The notes: generated from the sequence alone by a model not told the origin. A stretch of DNA of 64,000 nt from JAQBDA01 sp963709875 (GCA_963709875.1 CAVPYB010000009.1:248001-312000), one strand, 5' to 3'; shown: positions 26,368-36,155, counted from the first letter of the stretch. Made by a program: numbers and translations.

Positions 26368-27347
26368 CAGGCCGCGTGCTCTACCTGGTCGGGTCCGGTA
26401 ACTGTGACGGCGAAAGATCCATCTGGAGGAGGTTCATAGGGTCCGACATCCGGTGTGTAGGGAAACAGCGCAGACCAATGGACACCGACCGTCTCTGAGG
26501 CAATCTGTGTCTGCGTGTTGCCTGGTCGGATGGTCAGGAAATCTGTGATCTGGTTTAATATGCCAAAGAACCAGAAGACGGCAAGAACACCGATAACTGC
26601 CACAATCCCGGTTTGCCATCCAGAGGGCTGCAGCGACTCTACTGGCTCTCCTTTTTCAGCCGTTCGTTTCGCAAGGCGACCATAGGCGAAGCCCAAAGCT
26701 CCGCCTCCCAAAGCAAACGGGGCTGCAAGGGCGAGAATTAATACGATCCAGGTCAGAATGGGGTGTGTCTGAAATCCCGATGTCGGATTGACCAGCCGTA
26801 CCAGGATGCCCATAACCAACCCGCCCAGCGCGAAGCCCAGAGTCGCTGCCAGAATGAGCCGCCAGGTATCTCGGAATCGAAGGCTCATCAAAGCTTGCAT
26901 GATGCCGGTCAGCAAGCCGAAAATCAACCCAAAGATCCCGAAAACCAATCCGAAGTGCTCGATGCGGTTTGTGGTGAAGTTATTGTAGATGCCAATAAAA
27001 CCGACAAGCAGCAAGAACAAAAGAGACAACCCACCAACAGCTATAGCATAAGCGATCCCGCTGCCGATTACCTGCCGCCGCTTGCGCGGGATGCCTAGAA
27101 TAGAACCCAGCGCCCAACCCCCTAGACCACCAAGAACTGCTCCTCCCAGTGCAAGCATCAAACCGGCGAAAACCGGGATGGCCAGTATCTGGACCAGCAT
27201 CTGATTTTCATCGATCAGGTTGAACAGCCAGCGCACCAAACCTAGCTGAGCGGCAATGAACACAAAGGTAAATCCCGCCGCAGCTCCCACCAGGTAGCCG
27301 AGAGCTCCGGTTAGAAAGTTGCGCAAATCTGGGTTCAGATTAGACAT
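26247..27347 (-). CDS. polytopic membrane protein, probable N-terminal part of the PLD protein
   Basis: The first 240 residues form eight or so hydrophobic segments rich in Gly and Ala (GYLVGAAAGFTFVFIAAQLGL, IFGLIFGLLTGIMQALM and others) with internal similarity between GGAVLGGLGGWALGSILG and GGGALGFAYGRLAK, followed by a single helix (IVAVIGVLAVFWFFGILN) and an extracellular stretch ending VTVTGPDQVEHAAW. The last 40 codons after that point look like an out-of-frame tail. A one-base deletion there probably separates it from the PLD gene, whose N-terminus continues the sense. If they are truly separate, this is a membrane protein of unknown function. Confidence 0.65.
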   Translation of the reverse strand: MSNLNPDLRNFLTGALGYLVGAAAGFTFVFIAAQLGLVRWLFNLIDENQMLVQILAIPVFAGLMLALGGAVLGGLGGWALGSILGIPRKRRQVIGSGIAYAIAVGGLSLLFLLLVGFIGIYNNFTTNRIEHFGLVFGIFGLIFGLLTGIMQALMSLRFRDTWRLILAATLGFALGGLVMGILVRLVNPTSGFQTHPILTWIVLILALAAPFALGGGALGFAYGRLAKRTAEKGEPVESLQPSGWQTGIVAVIGVLAVFWFFGILNQITDFLTIRPGNTQTQIASETVGVHWSALFPYTPDVGPYEPPPDGSFAVTVTGPDQVEHAAWCSPEGTYSTSKRVEQSSKSIFPAATARLPWGWVQETSPT

Positions 27348-27426
27348 AGTTTGCTATCCTTCCATGCTTGAGTTCGAACGTTATTATAATCCCTATACAG
27401 AATTGCCCTAAGTAATGTACTGGCGG

Positions 27427-28294
27427 TTAGTCTGCATCTGGCATCACCAGATCTGCCCAGACCGGGTAGTGGTCACTGGCATCCGTCTCACGGAAGACAC
27501 CTGACTGATATTCAGGTACTTCTCCACTGAAGATATGGTCCAGTGTAAGCTTCAATCCGGAAGACTCGAATGTGTATCCCTTTCCCTTGGACAGCCGCTT
27601 CAATCCTGCGCTCTCCAACCCACTTTCCAAAGTGGCGATACTTCCCTGCGTCCAGGTATTGAAATCGCCAGCTAGAATGACGAATTGGTCCCTGTGACCG
27701 GCTTCTTCCGCAAGGTACTCCCCCTGCGTTCCTGCCCATCTGGGTACCATCCAGACAGTGTCGAAGTGAGCACTGTACACTACGATTTCCATGCCACCCA
27801 GCGAGATCGTAGCTCTGGCAGCATTACGGCTTTGCAGCCAATCAGGAAGCCAATTTGGTAATACGATCTTAGCAGGATCACTGAGGGGCCACTTCGAGAG
27901 GATAGCATTACCGTATTCTTCTCGCCTCTGACGGTGGGTGGCTGCCGGGTAGAAGATATAGTTGTAATGCAGCCTTTTTGAGATCTCTTCCACTGCCTCT
28001 ATATTCATTTCTTGCAGCAGAATTATATCCGCACCTTGCAGCTGCTGGACATCTTCGAGGGCTGCGAAAACCGAATCCAGTTTTTCGGCGTAGTGTAGAT
28101 TCCAGGTTACAACGCGGCAGCTTCCCATCAGTCTCCCCTGGGACATCTGCATGGTAGCCTTCATAGAACGGTCCACTAGGATCGGAGTAATCCCCGATCG
28201 GTTTTCGGGAAACAAGCAGCAGAGCCAGCAGGGTGAGAAATATCACCGGAACTGCAATAAATAAATTCCTCGACTTCAGCAATCTTACCTGCAT
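27427..28294 (-). pseudogene. endonuclease/exonuclease/phosphatase family protein, membrane-anchored, one frameshift
   Basis: The catalytic part has all main motifs of the EEP (DNase I/sphingomyelinase-like) fold: VVTWNLHYAE, ILLQEMN with the metal-binding Glu, the VYSAHFDTVW segment, LAGDFNTWTQG, LTLDHIFSG and ASDHYPVWADL with the catalytic His. The N-terminus in another frame is a signal anchor (LFIAVPVIFLTLLALLLVS) leading to HADVPGETDG. Removing one base of CCC at 28124-28126 (plus strand) joins both halves into about 288 residues. It is probably an extracytoplasmic nuclease or phosphodiesterase; the substrate is unknown. It lies next to the PLD gene, another phosphodiesterase, on the same strand. 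Confidence 0.82.
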
Positions 28295-28479
28295 AAAAAA
28301 TCAACGGCCATTTTAACATAGGACATAAGGGATCGATCCTGTCAAGGTATCGGTTTTTGACGATGGCTGAGCATTCCAGAAGCAAGACAGCTTAGCTCCC
28401 AACAAGTTATACATGGAAGTCATAATATCTGGAAAAAACTATGCTAAGATAAATATGAGGAGAAACCATTACACCTCGT

Positions 28480-30820
28480 ATGAACGCGATCTCGCTAATG
28501 ACCGCCAACGGCATATTCGCACCAGCGCCTTTCTGGCAGAACGGATGGTTCATCGCCATCATAGCTCTGGTCGTCGTCGCTCTGCTTGGCTACCTGCTGT
28601 GGAGATTGCGCATTGATCATCGCCAGCTTGATCTGGAATCCGAGATCGTTTTTCGCACCATCGAGCTGGTCTCGCTGAACGAGATACTGGTCGCCATCAG
28701 CCAGTCCCTGGACCTGCAAGAGACCCTGGATGAAGCCCTTGACAGGACGCTGCAGCTGCTGGACGTTGAGAGCGGGGGAATATACCTGCTCGATGAGTAC
28801 TCCGACGAACTCGTCATCGCAACTCATTATGGTTTTCAACCCAGCTTCATCGAACAGATCGACCGGCTTAAGATCGGCGAAGGCTTCTCGGGACAGGTGC
28901 TGATCTCCGTTGAGCCGCTGGTCATTCAGGATATCACTCAGGATCCCCGCCTGTCGAGGAAGGCTGTTATCGATGAAGGACTGCGCAGTCTGGCGGTTGT
29001 ACCGCTCGTCTCTGGAAGAGAGACCCTGGGCACCCTGTTCGTTGTGACGCGTGGGCCGCGCCAGTTCAGCGAACAAAATGTCAAATTCCTGACTGCCATC
29101 GGGCAGCAGATCGGGGTGGCGGTCGAGAACGCCCGGCTGTACGAACAAACTAACACCAGGCTGGCCCAGCTCACTGCACTGCAAGAGACCAACCAGGCGC
29201 TCGTCAGCACCCTGGAGCTGGATATCCTGCTCGACCGCATCATCAACCAGGTAGTCACCTTGCTGCGGGCGGATGGCGGCATCCTCAATATGGTGGATTG
29301 GGACAAGGAGGAGGATGAGGTCGCCGCCTGTATCGGCAAGACAGCGAATTCTGCTCGGTCTGCGTGGCTCACTACAAAGCAGCCTTTCCGGCTGGGTCAC
29401 CTTGAACAACCAACCGGTTATATCGAACGCAGTCAACGATGATCCGCGGGTAGATCGCAGAGAACATGATGAGTACACGGTCGAATCCCTGACTAATGCA
29501 GCCGTTGCGCCTCTATATGTTAAAGGAAAAGTCATCGGTACGTTGGTAGTAGTCGACAAATTGGGCGGCACAGGGATGTTCAACTCGACAGACCTGGACT
29601 TGCTGGTAGCTTTTGCTAACCAGGCAGCCAACGCCATCGAAAACGCGCGCCTCTTCGAAGCAGAGCAGCAGCGCGCCGAACAGTTCAAAGTCATCGCCGA
29701 AGTCGGTCGCCGCCTGGCATTGGTCTTGGATGAGGACGAGGTGATCCAGCAGGTGGTCCAGGTCATCCAGCAGGCTTTCAACTACTACCATGTAGGCGTG
29801 GGGATGGTAGATGGTGATGAGGTTGTCTTTCGGATCGGCGCCGGGGAGCTGTGGGAGAATAGGGAATTTCAGTACACACCTGCTCATCTGAAGATTGGGC
29901 AAGAAGGCATAGCAGGCTGGGTTGCTGCTCATGGAGAATCTCTGCTGGTTGCGGATGTTAGCCAGGAACCCCGTTACGTGGATATGAAAGGCAGTGCTAC
30001 CCGCTCCGAGCTGACCGTGCCGATCAAAGTAAAGAACGATGTGATCGGGGTTCTGGACGTACAGAGCGACAGCATGAACGCGTTCGACCAGACAGATCTG
30101 AACGTACTGGAGTCGCTGGCTCACCAGGCTGGCGCAGCCATCGAGAACGCCCGGCTCTACAAGCAGTCTCAGCAAACTGCAGTGATTGCCGAGCGTAGCC
30201 GTCTGGCACGCGAGCTGCACGACGCGGTCACCCAGACCCTGTTTTCCGCCAGCCTGCTGGCAGAAGCGCTGCCGGTAACCTGGATGAACGACCAGGTAGA
30301 AGGCGAGCAGCTGCTGTTCGAGCTGCGCCAGCTCAGCCGCGGTGCACTGGCGGAGATGCGCACGCTCTTACTGGAGCTGCGCCCATCTGCCCTGGCTGAT
30401 GCCCAGCTGGACACCCTTTTGAGACAGCTGGGCGAGACCGTCACAGGCAGGCAGGGTATCCCTGTCTCGATTACAATCGAGGGGCATTGCGAAACACCGC
30501 CAGATGTACATATCGCCTTCTACCGCATCGCCCAGGAGGCTTTGAACAACGTTGCGAAACACTCCCAAGCCAGCCAGGTCGAAATTATTTTACAGCGTGT
30601 CTGCCCTCCCAAATCCGGGGACGGGGGTGATTCGCGCGAGTATATCTCATTGAGCATCAAGGACGATGGACGCGGGTTTGACCCGCTAGAGATACCACCC
30701 GACCACCTGGGTATCCGTTTCATGCAGGAACGCGCCCAGGCGATCAATGCCGAGTTGACCATCAACAGTCACCCCAGGGCAGGAGCGGATATAACACTGG
30801 TTTGGAAGTATGATAGATAA
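28480..30820 (+). pseudogene. GAF-domain sensor histidine kinase (NarX/DegS-like), one frameshift
   Basis: A membrane-anchored kinase of about 780 residues: one transmembrane helix near 25-45 (IAIIALVVVALLGYLLW), then three GAF domains (about 75-215, 240-385 and 405-550, each ending near AVENARLYE, AIENARLFE and AIENARLYK), a HisKA_3 domain with the phospho-acceptor His in RLARELHDAVTQTLF, and an HATPase_c domain (EALNNVAKHSQASQVEI, IKDDGRGFD, GIRFMQERAQAI). The frame breaks at 29347-29348 (AA), one extra base inside GAF 2; removing it restores GLRGSLQSSLSGWVTLN. The signal is unknown. The NarL-type regulator 36 bp downstream is its likely partner. Confidence 0.88.
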
Positions 30821-30856
30821 GCGGTCATCGCAGAGGTCATTTAAAAAGGAATAAAC

Positions 30857-31513
30857 ATGAACGAAACCAACCAATCTGATCAAGACGCCATACGAGTGCT
30901 GATCGTGGACGATCACGGTATGGTTCGCAGAGGCCTGAACGCGTATCTGAAAAACGAGCCGGGCATCGATATTGTAGGCGATGCTAAAGATGGAACACAG
31001 GCGCTGGCAATGTGCGACCGGCTGCAGCCAGATATTGTTCTCATGGACCTGGTGATGCCGGACATGAACGGTGTAGATGCAACACAGGTTATCCACGAAC
31101 GATGGCCTCAGATTCAGGTCATCGCATTGACAAGCTTCCAGGAGAAAGACCTGGTGCAGGAGGCGCTCCAGGCAGGGGCAATCAGCTACCTGCTCAAGAA
31201 TATCACCGGACAGGAACTGGCAGATGCCATCCGAGCTGCACATGCTGGGCGTCCTACCCTGGCTCCTGAAGCGCTCCAGGCGCTGATCCAGGCTCAATCG
31301 GAAGATGAAGGCATTGGGGAAGATTTGACTGCTCGCGAGCAAGAGGTCCTTGAACTGCTGGCGCATGGATTGAGCAACCCGGATATTGCCGACCGGTTGT
31401 ACATCAGCCGTTCGACGGTCAAGGCACACGTGAGCAACATCCTGTCAAAATTGGGTGTTTCAAGCCGCACGGAAGCGATCTCGCTGGCGTACCAGAAGAG
31501 GTTGGTTAAGTAA
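30857..31513 (+). CDS. NarL/FixJ-family response regulator
   Basis: A 218-residue two-domain regulator. The receiver (residues 13-130) has VLIVDDHGMVRRGL, the phospho-acceptor Asp in VLMDLVMPDMNGV, and the Thr/Lys pair in IALTSFQEKD and SYLLKNITG. The LuxR-type helix-turn-helix (about 150-215) has LTAREQEVLELLAHGLSNPDIA and STVKAHVSNILSKLGVSSRTEAI. It is preceded by AAGGA and follows the GAF kinase closely, so they form a two-component pair. The insertion sequence begins at the base after its stop codon; the protein is complete, but the original downstream sequence, including a hairpin now at 33081, has been moved 1.5 kb away. Confidence 0.93.
   Translation: MNETNQSDQDAIRVLIVDDHGMVRRGLNAYLKNEPGIDIVGDAKDGTQALAMCDRLQPDIVLMDLVMPDMNGVDATQVIHERWPQIQVIALTSFQEKDLVQEALQAGAISYLLKNITGQELADAIRAAHAGRPTLAPEALQALIQAQSEDEGIGEDLTAREQEVLELLAHGLSNPDIADRLYISRSTVKAHVSNILSKLGVSSRTEAISLAYQKRLVK
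31507..31513. repeat. target-site duplication, left copy (TAAGTAA)
   Basis: The 7-bp sequence TAAGTAA immediately left of the insertion sequence is repeated at 33028-33034 on its right. The left copy includes the last codons (AAG TAA) of the response regulator. Confidence 0.85.
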
Positions 31514-33027
31514 CTGTAGTTTCGCCAAAGTTGGCGATAGGACCTTAAAAACCGCCACCAAAGACGGCAAATGAACGGGCTAGAAGAATGGCAAAGCAGG
31601 AAGGCTGGCTTTGGACCTTCCGAGTGTCATCTGCGAAAGACCGGTGTCAGACAACTGCCCAGGGCGATGCCGTAAAAACATCCTGCAAGCAGGTCTCAAT
31701 TTGTTGCGGCTGAGCAAAGGGATGTAGGACCAAACGCAACAAGGATTGAAAGTGCTCGAGACGATGTTGGCGAATAAAGTCTGCCAGGGAAGCCTTGGAA
31801 GGGTTGTGGCTGTAGGCCAGCGCCAGGCGATATTGCAGGTAGTTGAGGGCCAGCATGACCACGGCGAACCATTTCTGAGTGGCTTCAAAGGATTGCAGCC
31901 GGAAATCGCCCAGTCCCAGGGCATTTTTCAAGTAAATGTTATCAACCTCCACCGGCCAGCGCTTCTGGTAATATCTCAAGACTTGCTGCACCGACAAGGA
32001 TAGATCAGTACAGACGAAGTACTTGGGGAATTTATCCCCGGGGCGTTTTTTGGAGATGATTGCGTGGACAGGTTCTGCAAAGCCTTCCAGATGTCCCTGG
32101 ACGAGACGTGTGAAGTAGGTGGGTGGTTTGTGCAGTTGGTCCACAGCCTCGAGCGTGATCCGCTGATAAGGCTTGTGCCTGAGCGCCAGGTTGTGTTGGT
32201 CAACACGTACTTTGTCAATCCGCCGGTTCGACTTGATGGCACAGATGACCTGCCACTTCTGCCGCCGACAATATCGGATCAGTTTTTTGGAAGCGTACCA
32301 GGAGTCAAAAAGCACATAGACTTTGTGTCCTTTGGGCAAGAGCGTCTCTAACTCTACCAGCATCTGGCGGGCGAGGGCATACTTGCTGCGATAATGCAAA
32401 CGTTTGTCAGCCGGTCGCTTCCGATTGAGATGGCGCACGGTCTTTTCGCGCAAGAACAGACGCGTGTCGAACAGAAAACCGAACGGCCCAATTTGCACAT
32501 GCACTTCGACGTACACATAACCGTTGGTGTAAGCCTGCTTTTTCTTGCTGCTCTCGCTGTGATTGTGATGATAATCCACCGCTTCCAGATGCCGAGTGGC
32601 TTTGCCTTTCTTGCCCAGACTATCATCAATGCCGATAAATATCTCGAAGGCAACGTTCAGCTTTCGGGCCAGTTCCAGAAATTTCACCACCATCCAGCGT
32701 TTGCGCGGCCCACTGATATCTTCTGGCTCCCAAGGGCTTTCACGCAGAAAGTCCGCCCCGCTTTTCGGGTCGGGCTGGCCTTTCAACAGACGATAGAGCC
32801 CACTGATGGTCTTGGTCTCGTTGCTGGTTAGCAGCGCATCCACCATCTGGATCAAGTGCCGTATTTGTGGTTGGTAAAGTGCCATGTTCAGAGCATTAAT
32901 AAATGCGACAAGTTCTTTAGAGTGTTGTACAATTGCTGTGAGCATTGGTTTCCTCTGGTATCTGGATTTGTAGACAACTTATCCTACCAGATTTTCCAGT
33001 GCTCATTCTATTTTGGCGAAACTAAAG
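31514..33027 (-). mobile_element. complete insertion sequence, 1514 bp, IS4/IS701-like
   Basis: The element is bounded by near-perfect terminal inverted repeats of 17 bp: CTGTAGTTTCGCCAAAG at 31514-31530 and the reverse complement of CTTTAGTTTCGCCAAAA at 33011-33027 (15 of 17 match). It is flanked by a 7-bp direct duplication, TAAGTAA, and carries a single full transposase on the minus strand. The perfect duplication and intact transposase suggest a recent insertion. It landed between the regulator's stop codon and its downstream hairpin, without damaging a coding region. Confidence 0.9.
31647..32945 (-). CDS. DDE transposase of the insertion sequence (IS4/IS701-type)
   Basis: A 432-residue transposase with the DDE triad: first Asp in IFIGIDDSLGKKGK (about residue 103), second Asp in VYVLFDSWYASKKLI (about 215), and the Glu with the YREK-like pattern in KRWPVEVDNIYLKNALGLGD (about 340). 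Basic patches between the motifs should bind DNA. The chain is uninterrupted, so it is likely active. The N-terminal region of about 90 residues would recognise the terminal repeats. Family placement between IS4 and IS701 is by motif spacing only. Confidence 0.9.
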   Translation of the reverse strand: MLTAIVQHSKELVAFINALNMALYQPQIRHLIQMVDALLTSNETKTISGLYRLLKGQPDPKSGADFLRESPWEPEDISGPRKRWMVVKFLELARKLNVAFEIFIGIDDSLGKKGKATRHLEAVDYHHNHSESSKKKQAYTNGYVYVEVHVQIGPFGFLFDTRLFLREKTVRHLNRKRPADKRLHYRSKYALARQMLVELETLLPKGHKVYVLFDSWYASKKLIRYCRRQKWQVICAIKSNRRIDKVRVDQHNLALRHKPYQRITLEAVDQLHKPPTYFTRLVQGHLEGFAEPVHAIISKKRPGDKFPKYFVCTDLSLSVQQVLRYYQKRWPVEVDNIYLKNALGLGDFRLQSFEATQKWFAVVMLALNYLQYRLALAYSHNPSKASLADFIRQHRLEHFQSLLRLVLHPFAQPQQIETCLQDVFTASPWAVV

Positions 33028-33034
33028 TAAGTAA
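33028..33034. repeat. target-site duplication, right copy (TAAGTAA)
   Basis: This matches 31507-31513 exactly and marks the right boundary of the insertion sequence. Confidence 0.85.
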
Positions 33035-33080
33035 CAATCATCCGCAGGTAGTGTAAAAAATCAGCCATCTGACCGATGGC

Positions 33081-33119
33081 AAATACTCCCCTAACGCCTG
33101 ATGTGCACGGGGAGTATTT
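33081..33119 (+). terminator. hairpin, probably the original terminator of the NarL-type regulator gene
   Basis: AAATACTCCCC (33081-33091) pairs perfectly with GGGGAGTATTT (33109-33119) and is followed by GGTTT. Before the IS insertion it would have been about 55 bp past the regulator's stop codon. The A- and T-rich arms allow action in either direction. Confidence 0.65.
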
Positions 33120-33138
33120 GGTTTATGCTGGGTATGAT

Positions 33139-33522
33139 ATGAAAATTATCGTCGCTGACCGTCAAGACAGGGTGCGTTTTGCACTCCGAATACTACTAGA
33201 GCGTATGTTGGGGCAGAAGGTGATGGGTGAAGCCTCGAATGCAAGCGAGCTGTCAATTTTGGCAGCCAAAACAAACCCGGATATTCTGCTGTTGGAATGG
33301 GAGCTTCCCGGTCTGGATGCAGCAATCGTGCTGCAAGAGCTGCGCCGGCTGCACCCAGATGTGTGGGTGATCGTGACCAGTAGCTCAACCGGCGCCCGGC
33401 AGGCTGCATTGGAAGCAGGCGCGAACGCCTTTGTGAACAAAGCTGCCCCTCCCGAGGCGCTGCTGGAAGCCGTCAAAGCTTGCAGCCGTGCGACTGCCTC
33501 TCAACCCTCGGATGCTCTTTGA
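33139..33522 (+). CDS. stand-alone response regulator receiver domain
   Basis: A 127-residue receiver without an output domain. It begins MKIIVADRQDRVRFAL with the acidic pocket, and then has ILLLEWELPGLDAA, where Glu or a shifted residue stands in the usual position of the phospho-acceptor Asp (LLLD), then VIVTSSSTGARQAA and the Lys in AFVNKAAPPEALL. Phosphorylation at the standard site is therefore doubtful; it may be a pseudo-receiver. ATG 33139 is preferred because the 21 codons upstream fall inside the hairpin at 33081-33119. The partner is unknown. Confidence 0.78.
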   Translation: MKIIVADRQDRVRFALRILLERMLGQKVMGEASNASELSILAAKTNPDILLLEWELPGLDAAIVLQELRRLHPDVWVIVTSSSTGARQAALEAGANAFVNKAAPPEALLEAVKACSRATASQPSDAL

Positions 33523-33546
33523 GCTATTTACATGAGGAGATGGGTT

Positions 33547-34068
33547 ATGAATCAACAGATATTCTTCCGAATTTGCGGCATATTCACGATATTGAGCGGC
33601 ATGATCGACTTCTTGGCTGCGGCCGCAGCCATCGGTGGAGTATTTGTATCTGTCAAACTAGATCAGGCTGTGACCGGTATTCTCATGGTCAATGTCCTAT
33701 TCATATCTCTAGCCCTGATCGGTTCCTATGCTGTCCAATACCCTGAAGCAGGTGCTTTAGGGCTGACCGGCATTTCCCTGTCACTGCTGGCATTGCTGAT
33801 CACGTTTATGCTTCCCCTCCCCGGATATGGTCTGTACCTGCTTGGTCTGCTGATGTTTGCAGCTGCCAGCGCTCGAGCCAGGGTGCTTCCCACCACGGCA
33901 GTGTGGCTGTGGCTGATGGGATCATTTATCGCAGTTGCAGGTGGCTTCCTCGAGTTCACTCTGCTGTACACTTTGGGTTTCTTAATCGCAGGCGGCAGCA
34001 GAATCTGGCTGGGTTATAGCCTATGGAGTAATCCTACAATCAAGTTGAGCGCTCAACCGGTGGTGTAA
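33547..34068 (+). CDS. integral membrane protein, unknown function
   Basis: A protein of about 173 residues with six hydrophobic segments (IFFRICGIFTILSGMIDFLAA, VTGILMVNVLFISLALIGSYA, ISLSLLALLITFMLPLPG, YLLGLLMFAAASA, VWLWLMGSFIAVAGGFLEF, LGFLIAGGSRIWLGYSLW) joined by very short loops. I do not recognise the family. ATG 33547 has AGGAG about seven bases upstream, better placed than the ATG at 33532. It lies 24 bp after the receiver gene and may be co-transcribed. Confidence 0.7.
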   Translation: MNQQIFFRICGIFTILSGMIDFLAAAAAIGGVFVSVKLDQAVTGILMVNVLFISLALIGSYAVQYPEAGALGLTGISLSLLALLITFMLPLPGYGLYLLGLLMFAAASARARVLPTTAVWLWLMGSFIAVAGGFLEFTLLYTLGFLIAGGSRIWLGYSLWSNPTIKLSAQPVV

Positions 34069-34163
34069 TTTCATTGCTTCATCCGCTATAGATAGAGGAC
34101 CAGGTCGCAGTTTTAACAACCCGGGCGATTCTTCTTGACCGAAAATGATAATAGGAACATTTG

Positions 34164-35102
34164 ATGAACCCCGATAAGACTATAATATCCCGATACATGA
34201 CTGATAGCCTGCATCCGAAGCGACTGGCATGGTTTTTCCTGATAGCTTTCGGCTGGTCCTGGTTATTCAATGCACTCATCATCATCGGTGTAATTCAGAT
34301 GCCTGCCGGGATCGGCACACAGCAGACGGACTTGTTCAGCCCTAGCGCATTGAATTTGTTACTGCTCCTGCTGACACCATTCGGACCGTCGGTCGCCGCC
34401 TTTGTGGTGACCGTGTTCACAGATGGCAAAGCCGGGGTGCGCGCGCTGTGGGGGCGGTTTTGGAACCGAAGGATGAATCTCCAATGGCTGGTGGTGTTAC
34501 TTCTATTCTATCCGATCTTGCGGCTAATTATCCGCTGGAGCGCCCAGCTCTTCTTCGACACTGCACAGCCATCGTTGTGGTGGCTCTCAACCCCCTGGAT
34601 ACTGCTGGCACCGTTCTTAATCAGCATCCTCCACGGCGGCTTGAGTGAGGAGTTCGGCTGGCGTGGATATGCGCTACCACGCTTGCAGAAGCGTTTCAAC
34701 GCCCTGACCGCCGCTCTGATCCTGGGCGTCATTGAGGGCTGCTGGCACATCCCCTTGACATTCATCCCCCAGGATGCTCGCTATGGAGAGCCGATATTAT
34801 TACTGGTGCTGCCATATTTGATGGTTGGAGTCTTCCGCGCATGGATATTCAACAACACAGGCGGCAGCATTCTGGCAGCGGTACTGTTCCATGCTGCTGG
34901 GAACGCAGCTGCGGACGTGGTGCCTTTAAATGTCCCATCATACTGGTTGTACCTCGGAATCCTTGTGATCGTTGCTGCGCTTATCGTGATGTTCTTCGGG
35001 GCACGAGACTTGATGCGCAAGCCTGCAAACCAGCTCATCCTTAAGTTAAAGAAACCATATTGGTTCCCTAGAGGCGCAGCGGTAGAGGAACAGGAAGCGT
35101 GA
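34164..35102 (+). CDS. CPBP-family intramembrane glutamic metalloprotease (CAAX-like)
   Basis: A 312-residue membrane protein with about eight helices and the three conserved motifs of the ABI/CPBP family: GGLSEEFGWRGYALPRLQ (motif 1 with Glu-Glu and Arg), EGCWHIPLTF (motif 2 with His) and AAVLFHAAGNAAADV (motif 3 with His and Asn). Family members cut within or near the membrane, or act in bacteriocin self-immunity; here the role is unknown. ATG 34164 follows a weak AGGA. A 3' tail of about 40 residues is basic. Confidence 0.88.
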   Translation: MNPDKTIISRYMTDSLHPKRLAWFFLIAFGWSWLFNALIIIGVIQMPAGIGTQQTDLFSPSALNLLLLLLTPFGPSVAAFVVTVFTDGKAGVRALWGRFWNRRMNLQWLVVLLLFYPILRLIIRWSAQLFFDTAQPSLWWLSTPWILLAPFLISILHGGLSEEFGWRGYALPRLQKRFNALTAALILGVIEGCWHIPLTFIPQDARYGEPILLLVLPYLMVGVFRAWIFNNTGGSILAAVLFHAAGNAAADVVPLNVPSYWLYLGILVIVAALIVMFFGARDLMRKPANQLILKLKKPYWFPRGAAVEEQEA

Positions 35103-35369
35103 GGTGATATTGCCGCTTCAAAAATAACATTACAGCTGGGGGTTGTTTGAAACATGCTGGGCAGAGCGTCCGCGTTCTCACCCACCAGATCATCGAGGAT
35201 ATTGGTCGAGGAAGCTGGGTGGAAAAATTCGCGCCGAGGATGGAGTTTCACGGGCGGTAGAGATCATTGAGCAACGATACGTAAGCCTGTCCAGTTTTTC
35301 GTAATCTTTGGGTATTGATGATCCCAGGCGATCGTTATAACGACTGCAAAATACAGCGCCACTCGCCAT
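35103..35369. other. intergenic, no gene supported
   Basis: I see no coding signal on either strand between the CPBP protease and the cupredoxin gene, and no clear hairpin or promoter. Confidence 0.4.
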
Positions 35370-35903
35370 TCAAGGCTTGACGACAAATGTGCCTTTCATC
35401 CCGGCAGTGTAGTGCACCCCGTCCAGCAGGAAACACCCGATCTCCCACTCACCCTCCATCTCCTTTGTCACGGTGAAACTCAGCGTCCCCTTATCACCCG
35501 TCTTTGGCAAGTGAACCATGAAGCCCTGATGGACCTCTGTTTCATCGTGCTCGTCACCTTCTACCTGCCCCTCCCCTTCTTCGTGCTCACCCTCTTCCAT
35601 GCTCTCCATCATCATAACCATTGGCTCGACCCCAGCTTCCTCGAACATATCGTGCTGGTAGCCAGCCGGACGGTTATCCATCACCATGACATCTCGACCA
35701 AACATGATTTCATGTTCAAGCGCTCCGTTATTCGCAAGCTCGAAGGTCACCTGCTGCCCAACCCTGGCCTCGAACGTATTGGGCGTGAAGGCGTACTCGG
35801 TCATCTCGACAGTATACGTGACGGGTTCGGGAGTGGACTGTGCACACGCGGATAGTAAAACAAGCACGAGCAGCCCAAACACAAAATAAAATACGCGCCC
35901 CAT
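35370..35903 (-). CDS. cupredoxin-like copper-binding lipoprotein
   Basis: A 177-residue envelope lipoprotein: signal peptide with lipobox LLSAC (Cys about 20), then a plastocyanin-like fold. Possible copper ligands are His in ALEHEIMFGRD and the Cys, His and Met in EIGCFLLDGVHYTAGMKGTF, the usual order for type 1 copper sites. Between them is a Met-rich (MVMMMESM) and acidic His-containing loop (EGEHEEGEGQVEGDEHDE) that may store or gather copper. Start ATG 35903 follows a purine-rich GGAGGAGAT site. The neighbours from 36 to 44 kb (CopB-type ATPase, His-rich protein) suggest copper handling or electron transfer. Confidence 0.88.
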   Translation of the reverse strand: MGRVFYFVFGLLVLVLLSACAQSTPEPVTYTVEMTEYAFTPNTFEARVGQQVTFELANNGALEHEIMFGRDVMVMDNRPAGYQHDMFEEAGVEPMVMMMESMEEGEHEEGEGQVEGDEHDETEVHQGFMVHLPKTGDKGTLSFTVTKEMEGEWEIGCFLLDGVHYTAGMKGTFVVKP

Positions 35904-36155
35904 TGATCTCCTCCTTTAGTTATCGCGACGGCTTAAAAGCCAATATACACTAATTATAGGCTTTTTTATCCGATATGTCACTCGCAAGATAGCTCATCCG
36001 GGATGCAGCAAGATTGCCTGTGAATCTATAGGCTATATGGCGCGGCAATCAGGTTTAATTATCCTCTATAATTCAGACATTGTCGATCAAGCTATAATGA
36101 TCTCATAAATATACAAAGTTGATACAACAATGGATATCTGCACAGAGGAGTAATT

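Noticed and set aside
28495..29781. 428-codon minus-strand open frame
   Set aside because: It lies wholly opposite the GAF kinase, whose domains are clear; its composition is that of a codon-bias shadow.
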